From Ahrensia sp. (lineage in GTDB: Bacteria > Pseudomonadota > Alphaproteobacteria > Rhizobiales > Rhizobiaceae), in the NCBI GenBank assembly GCA_002698425.1, contig NZXU01000080.1, positions 1 to 15,579 on the forward strand: a stretch of 15,579 nucleotides of DNA. The letters run 5' to 3'. The notes under the pieces are model-generated. The model made no database searches. It was not told where the DNA came from and saw only the letters and a list, made by a program, of their open reading frames with translations. Positions 13,678-15,579 of the stretch are shown piece after piece. Position 1 is the first letter of the stretch; the number at the start of each line of letters is the position of its first letter. A program made the position numbers and the translations under genes.

Positions 13678-13710
13678 GCGCCCCGGCACGCTTTTCGACG
13701 GCCGGGGCGC
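13678..13710. terminator. Strong hairpin between convergent operons
   Basis: GCGCCCCGGC and GCCGGGGCGC are perfect 10-bp complements around a 13-nt loop. The hairpin begins four bases after the toxin stop and 20 bases before the end of the leftward operon's last gene. No T tract is present on either strand, as is common in mycobacteria. It is well placed to end both transcripts. Confidence 0.7.
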
Positions 13711-13730
13711 TACTGGGGGAGAACTCGAGC

Positions 13731-14115
13731 CTAACCCCCGGGCGGAGAGGTTGACCGCGCCAATTTTGCTGCCTCGGCGAGTGTGCGGGAGAGCGCCTCT
13801 GCCTCGTGGACAGTCATCCTGAGCCCGCGGTCGAGGAAGTTGTGCGGCCAGGGGATGGGGCCGTGGATCTTGATCCCCGACAGGTGGAGGTAGACGCCGG
13901 GCGCTTCGTCGGCATCCCGATACGCCATTGCCCCGATCTGCTGGGAATCCCCGTCAGAGTCGGCTGCGGTGGCCTCGAGGGAACAGATCAACGTACTCGA
14001 CGATTGACCAGCAGGTTTGATCCCCGCGGCATGTGTCCTCGGGGTGTCCGTCGCCGTAGTCGCACCATGGAGCGCATTCGACTGGCGGCATGTATTCGAG
14101 TGGTTCGATGCTCAC
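13731..14115 (-). pseudogene. Frameshifted DUF6907-like small protein gene
   Basis: Two minus-strand frames fit together as one gene. Frame A (GTG 14115 to TGA 13954) gives MSIEPLEYMPPVECAPWCDY, then a GDGH motif, two Cys and WSIVEYVDL. Frame B (13991-13731) continues SLEATAADSDGDSQQIGAMA and ends in MTVHEAEALSRTLAEAAKLA. Actinobacterial DUF6907-type proteins join these parts in one frame: CxxWC..GDGH..., then 'v.Lsle', then an EAxxLAxxL helix. One surplus base at the A pair 13982-13983 separates them; skipping it yields about 127 aa. Frame B's own start (TTG 13991) has no ribosome binding site. It is the last gene of the leftward operon. It could be a real mutation, a sequencing error or, less likely, programmed frameshifting. 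Confidence 0.65.
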
Positions 14116-14118
14116 AGC

Positions 14119-14586
14119 TCACGCTCCCCAGATGTCGGCGCCGACGTGCTTGGCGATCTTCTCCAACCGCCGCATCACGTATTCGTCCTTGTTGATGCAG
14201 TCGTGGCTGTCGGCCGCGGCGACGAGCTGGGCGGCCAGTTGACGGGCTTCCCCGGGGGTGAGGTTGAACATGAGGCGGCGCCAGTCGCCGCCCTCCTCGG
14301 TTGGTTCGGGAATCTCGCCGTTGAAGGTGGCCGCAAGCTGAACACCGTCACGGTTGCGGTTAGCGGTGCGCAGTTCGTCCTGCGTGAACAGGCCGTCGTT
14401 GTACGGACTGATGACCGAGCACCAGAACTGCGTGCGAGTCCAGCCGGGCTCGGTGACCGCCTCGGCGCTTCCTCCACCCGTGCGTTCGCAGTAACCGGGG
14501 TGCTCGCCATAGCCGTCGTTGACGACTTCGCGCCATCCGCAGCCGACGATGCAGGTTCCGGCGCTCTTGTGCATTGCAGTGGTCAT
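14119..14586 (-). CDS. Leftward-operon small protein with Cys motif and EARxLAxxL helix (155 aa)
   Basis: ATG 14586 has GGAGGT six bases upstream and forms an ATGA overlap with the previous gene's stop. An N-terminal Cys-rich segment (CIVGCGWREV...YGEHPGYC) may bind metal. It is followed by a mixed region with a Trp/Cys motif (RTQFWCSVI), then MFNLTPGEARQLAAQLVAAAD, the same helix that closes its neighbours, and a final helix (MRRLEKIAKHVG). It resembles the DUF6907-like protein downstream, so the two may be paralogs. Function unknown. Confidence 0.74.
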   Translation of the reverse strand: MTTAMHKSAGTCIVGCGWREVVNDGYGEHPGYCERTGGGSAEAVTEPGWTRTQFWCSVISPYNDGLFTQDELRTANRNRDGVQLAATFNGEIPEPTEEGGDWRRLMFNLTPGEARQLAAQLVAAADSHDCINKDEYVMRRLEKIAKHVGADIWGA

Positions 14587-14801
14587 TGCGTTACCTCCGA
14601 GGTGAGTAGTTGTGCAAGTTGCGCGGCCTGATCTGCTGTCAGGACCACGAAGGCTTCTTCTTTGCCGCGGTAGAAGATGGCGAGGAACTTTTCGCCGGCA
14701 TAGTCCGAGAACTGAGGCTCGAACGGTGTGCACACGATTTCCGTCTTATCGTCCTCGGCGGGGTCGACGACGATAACGTTCTGATTGGTTGTGGTGCTCA
14801 T
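14583..14801 (-). CDS. Leftward-operon small protein (72 aa)
   Basis: ATG 14801 overlaps the stop of the preceding gene (ATGA), and its own stop overlaps the next ATG, so the three are translationally linked. The product begins MSTTTNQNVIVVDPAEDDKT, has a beta-type middle (KFLAIFYRGKEEAFVVL) and ends TADQAAQLAQLL, a short version of the helix shared across this operon. A single Cys is present. I do not recognise the family. Confidence 0.7.
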   Translation of the reverse strand: MSTTTNQNVIVVDPAEDDKTEIVCTPFEPQFSDYAGEKFLAIFYRGKEEAFVVLTADQAAQLAQLLTSEVTQ

Positions 14802-15148
14802 TTGGCCACCCACCCGTCAATCTCGTCGGCCGCGGCAATGAGCGCGGCGGCGAGTTCCCGCGCCTCGTCGCTGCTGACGGTGACTCCTGTATCCCGGGCG
14901 CCGTCCTCACCCCGGTACATGGTGTCGATTGAGACGCCGGGGCCGCCGTCACTCGGGTCGTACGACAGTTGGCCGTCCCACCGCTGCACGGCGTGGGTGT
15001 ACACACCGACGGTGGTCAGACCCTCGTTTGAGGCGCGGTCGACGGTGACCGATTGTGTGCATCCCCAGATGACTCGGCACGGTTCGGCGTCGGCTGACCA
15101 GTCGTCGGCAGAGGCACCGGCCGGCGGCTTCACGTCTGTTGTGCTCAT
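14798..15148 (-). CDS. Leftward-operon small protein (116 aa)
   Basis: ATG 15148 overlaps the previous stop (ATGA). The product begins MSTTDVKPPAGASADDWSAD, then has beta-type stretches (PCRVIWGCTQSVTV, VGVYTHAVQRW), a region VSIDTMYRGEDGARDTG and the closing VSSDEARELAAALIAAADEI helix. The EAxxLAxxLxxAAD helix is the same as in two neighbouring genes, which suggests the operon grew by duplication. Two Cys six apart might bind a metal. Function unknown. Confidence 0.72.
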   Translation of the reverse strand: MSTTDVKPPAGASADDWSADAEPCRVIWGCTQSVTVDRASNEGLTTVGVYTHAVQRWDGQLSYDPSDGGPGVSIDTMYRGEDGARDTGVTVSSDEARELAAALIAAADEIDGWVAK

Positions 15149-15375
15149 CGCGCGACCCCCTCCGAAACGAGGTCTTCGACAGTCGAAGATCTGGTTGCTC
15201 CTGCTGCCACCTGAATGCGGTACAGGTGTGGCTGGTCGATGCGCTGCACCCAGCCGGCGACCGCGTCTTCGCACGGCTGGCCGGGAGCGGCGTCACAGAT
15301 CGGGCACTGGACTTCTAGGGCCTGCACGCGGCACGCAGGGCACTCTGCGCGCCCATGTTCGGCTGAGAGCGTCAT
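15145..15375 (-). CDS. First gene of the leftward operon: zinc-ribbon-like protein (76 aa)
   Basis: ATG 15375 has GGAGGAA seven bases upstream, the best ribosome binding site of this operon. The product has CPAC and CPIC pairs separated by 10 residues plus a later GQPC, then WVQRIDQPHLYRIQVAAG. The CPxC-A-PGxPC pattern is that of small zinc-ribbon proteins of actinobacterial phages and resembles the 4665-4856 product at the other end of the element. Its upstream region reaches the right arm-type repeats within about 40 bases, so integrase binding there could affect the operon's expression. Confidence 0.74.
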   Translation of the reverse strand: MTLSAEHGRAECPACRVQALEVQCPICDAAPGQPCEDAVAGWVQRIDQPHLYRIQVAAGATRSSTVEDLVSEGVAR

Positions 15376-15413
15376 TTGATTTCCTCCCGGTGTGAAGCTG
15401 CTCCAACCGGCCC

Positions 15414-15434
15414 TATTGCGCGTTTATTGCGCGG
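15414..15434 (+). repeat. Right arm-type repeat pair (candidate integrase arm sites)
   Basis: This 21-bp sequence, two tandem TTATTGCGCG-type units, is identical to 673-693 at the left end and in the same orientation. It lies 46 bp inside the attR core and just upstream of the leftward operon, so any promoter of that operon must overlap or adjoin it. Confidence 0.7.
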
Positions 15435-15443
15435 AAACGACGA

Positions 15444-15465
15444 AGGCCCGGTAGAAACCGGGCCT
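15444..15465 (-). terminator. Hairpin downstream of tRNA-Val supplied by the element
   Basis: AGGCCCGGT and ACCGGGCCT are perfect 9-bp complements around AGAA. On the minus strand it lies 15 bases beyond the tRNA 3' end and is followed by TCGTCGTTT, a weak T-rich stretch. It would end the tRNA transcript in place of the original terminator, which now lies at the far end of the element (500-523). Confidence 0.6.
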
Positions 15466-15479
15466 GACCTCGCAAAACT

Positions 15480-15508
15480 CTGGTGCGCGATACTGGGATT
15501 GAACCAGT
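15480..15508. other. attR: attR core: 29-bp repeat forming the tRNA-Val 3' end
   Basis: These bases are identical to 527-555 and encode the T arm, the acceptor 3' strand and CCA of tRNA-Val, plus one base outside. Because the element's own attP carries the same sequence, integration rebuilds a complete tRNA. It sets the right boundary of the element. Confidence 0.93.
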
Positions 15509-15555
15509 GACCTCTTCCGTGTCAGGGAAGCGCTCTCCCGCTGAGCTAATCGCGC
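15481..15555 (-). tRNA. tRNA-Val (anticodon GAC), used as integration site
   Basis: On the minus strand a complete 75-nt cloverleaf can be drawn: a 7-bp acceptor stem (GCGCGAT with ATCGCGC), a D arm (AGCTCAGCGGGAGAGC), an anticodon stem CTTCC/GGAAG around CTGACAC, a T arm with GGTTCAATCC and an encoded CCA at 15483-15481. The loop bases GAC read valine codons GUC/GUU. All stems are intact, so the gene should still be functional although its 3' part comes from the element's att site. Confidence 0.96.
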
Positions 15556-15579
15556 CGGGAAACACCTTGGAGGTGGAGA

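Noticed and set aside
13806..14631. Plus-strand frames (129 and 204 aa) opposite the leftward operon
   Set aside because: The minus-strand genes have ribosome binding sites, ATGA overlaps and shared motifs; the plus-strand frames have none.
527..15508. Complete, self-sufficient prophage
   Set aside because: No large terminase, portal, capsid, protease, major tail, baseplate or lysis gene can be found, and the remaining space is filled by other genes.

Overview
The window is high-GC DNA that looks like a mycobacterial chromosome, most likely Mycolicibacterium or a close relative. The evidence is the codon use, the Rpf-type hydrolase, the DUF2742-like protein and a phiRv1/phiRv2-like gene order. 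It holds one complete integrated element of about 14.95 kb, bounded by 29-bp direct repeats at 527-555 and 15480-15508. The right copy is the 3' end of an intact tRNA-Val(GAC) gene on the minus strand (15481-15555). The left copy is the leftover tRNA 3' end. Outside the element, bases 1-526 hold the tail of an IS3-family transposase, a gene remnant that appears cut by that IS, and what looks like the tRNA's original terminator.

Layout of the element. (1) Integration module, 556-2376: arm-type repeats, a complete tyrosine integrase and a coupled 176-aa protein. (2) Rightward early operon, 2491-6764: a promoter and a structured leader, an excisionase-like wHTH protein, then a chain of small genes almost all joined by 4-base or 1-base start/stop overlaps. 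These include a DUF2742-like protein, a RepA-like RecA-fold ATPase, several Cys-rich small proteins and a second wHTH protein. The chain ends in a 253-aa helical protein. The 5' part of the ATPase gene carries a striking array of GGTTCC/GGAACC repeats in two large mirror-image hairpins, a strong candidate replication origin. (3) Morphogenesis module, 6765-12044: a P27-type terminase small subunit, a 79-aa protein and a 1433-aa tape measure protein with two peptidoglycan-hydrolase-like domains. A bipartite repeat with identical 22-nt spacing lies on each side of the terminase gene. (4) Accessory region, 12077-13673: two small related-looking proteins in divergent orientation and a probable type II toxin-antitoxin pair. 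(5) Leftward operon, 15375-13731: five small genes, four of which end in a similar EAxxLAxxLxxAAD-type helix; the last is frameshifted. Its start lies beside the right arm-type repeats.

There is no large terminase, portal, capsid, protease, major tail protein, baseplate or lysin gene. A small, compact, apparently intact element with integrase, excisionase, replication ATPase/origin and terS looks like a phage satellite rather than a decayed prophage. Its unusual feature is that the structural cargo is a tape measure protein instead of a capsid. The working model is as follows. A helper phage infects or is induced, and the element excises at the tRNA-Val site and replicates from the internal origin. 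Its TerS then directs the helper's packaging machinery to satellite DNA, and its own tape measure protein replaces the helper's in the tails. The sequence shows the gene content; the helper interaction is inference.
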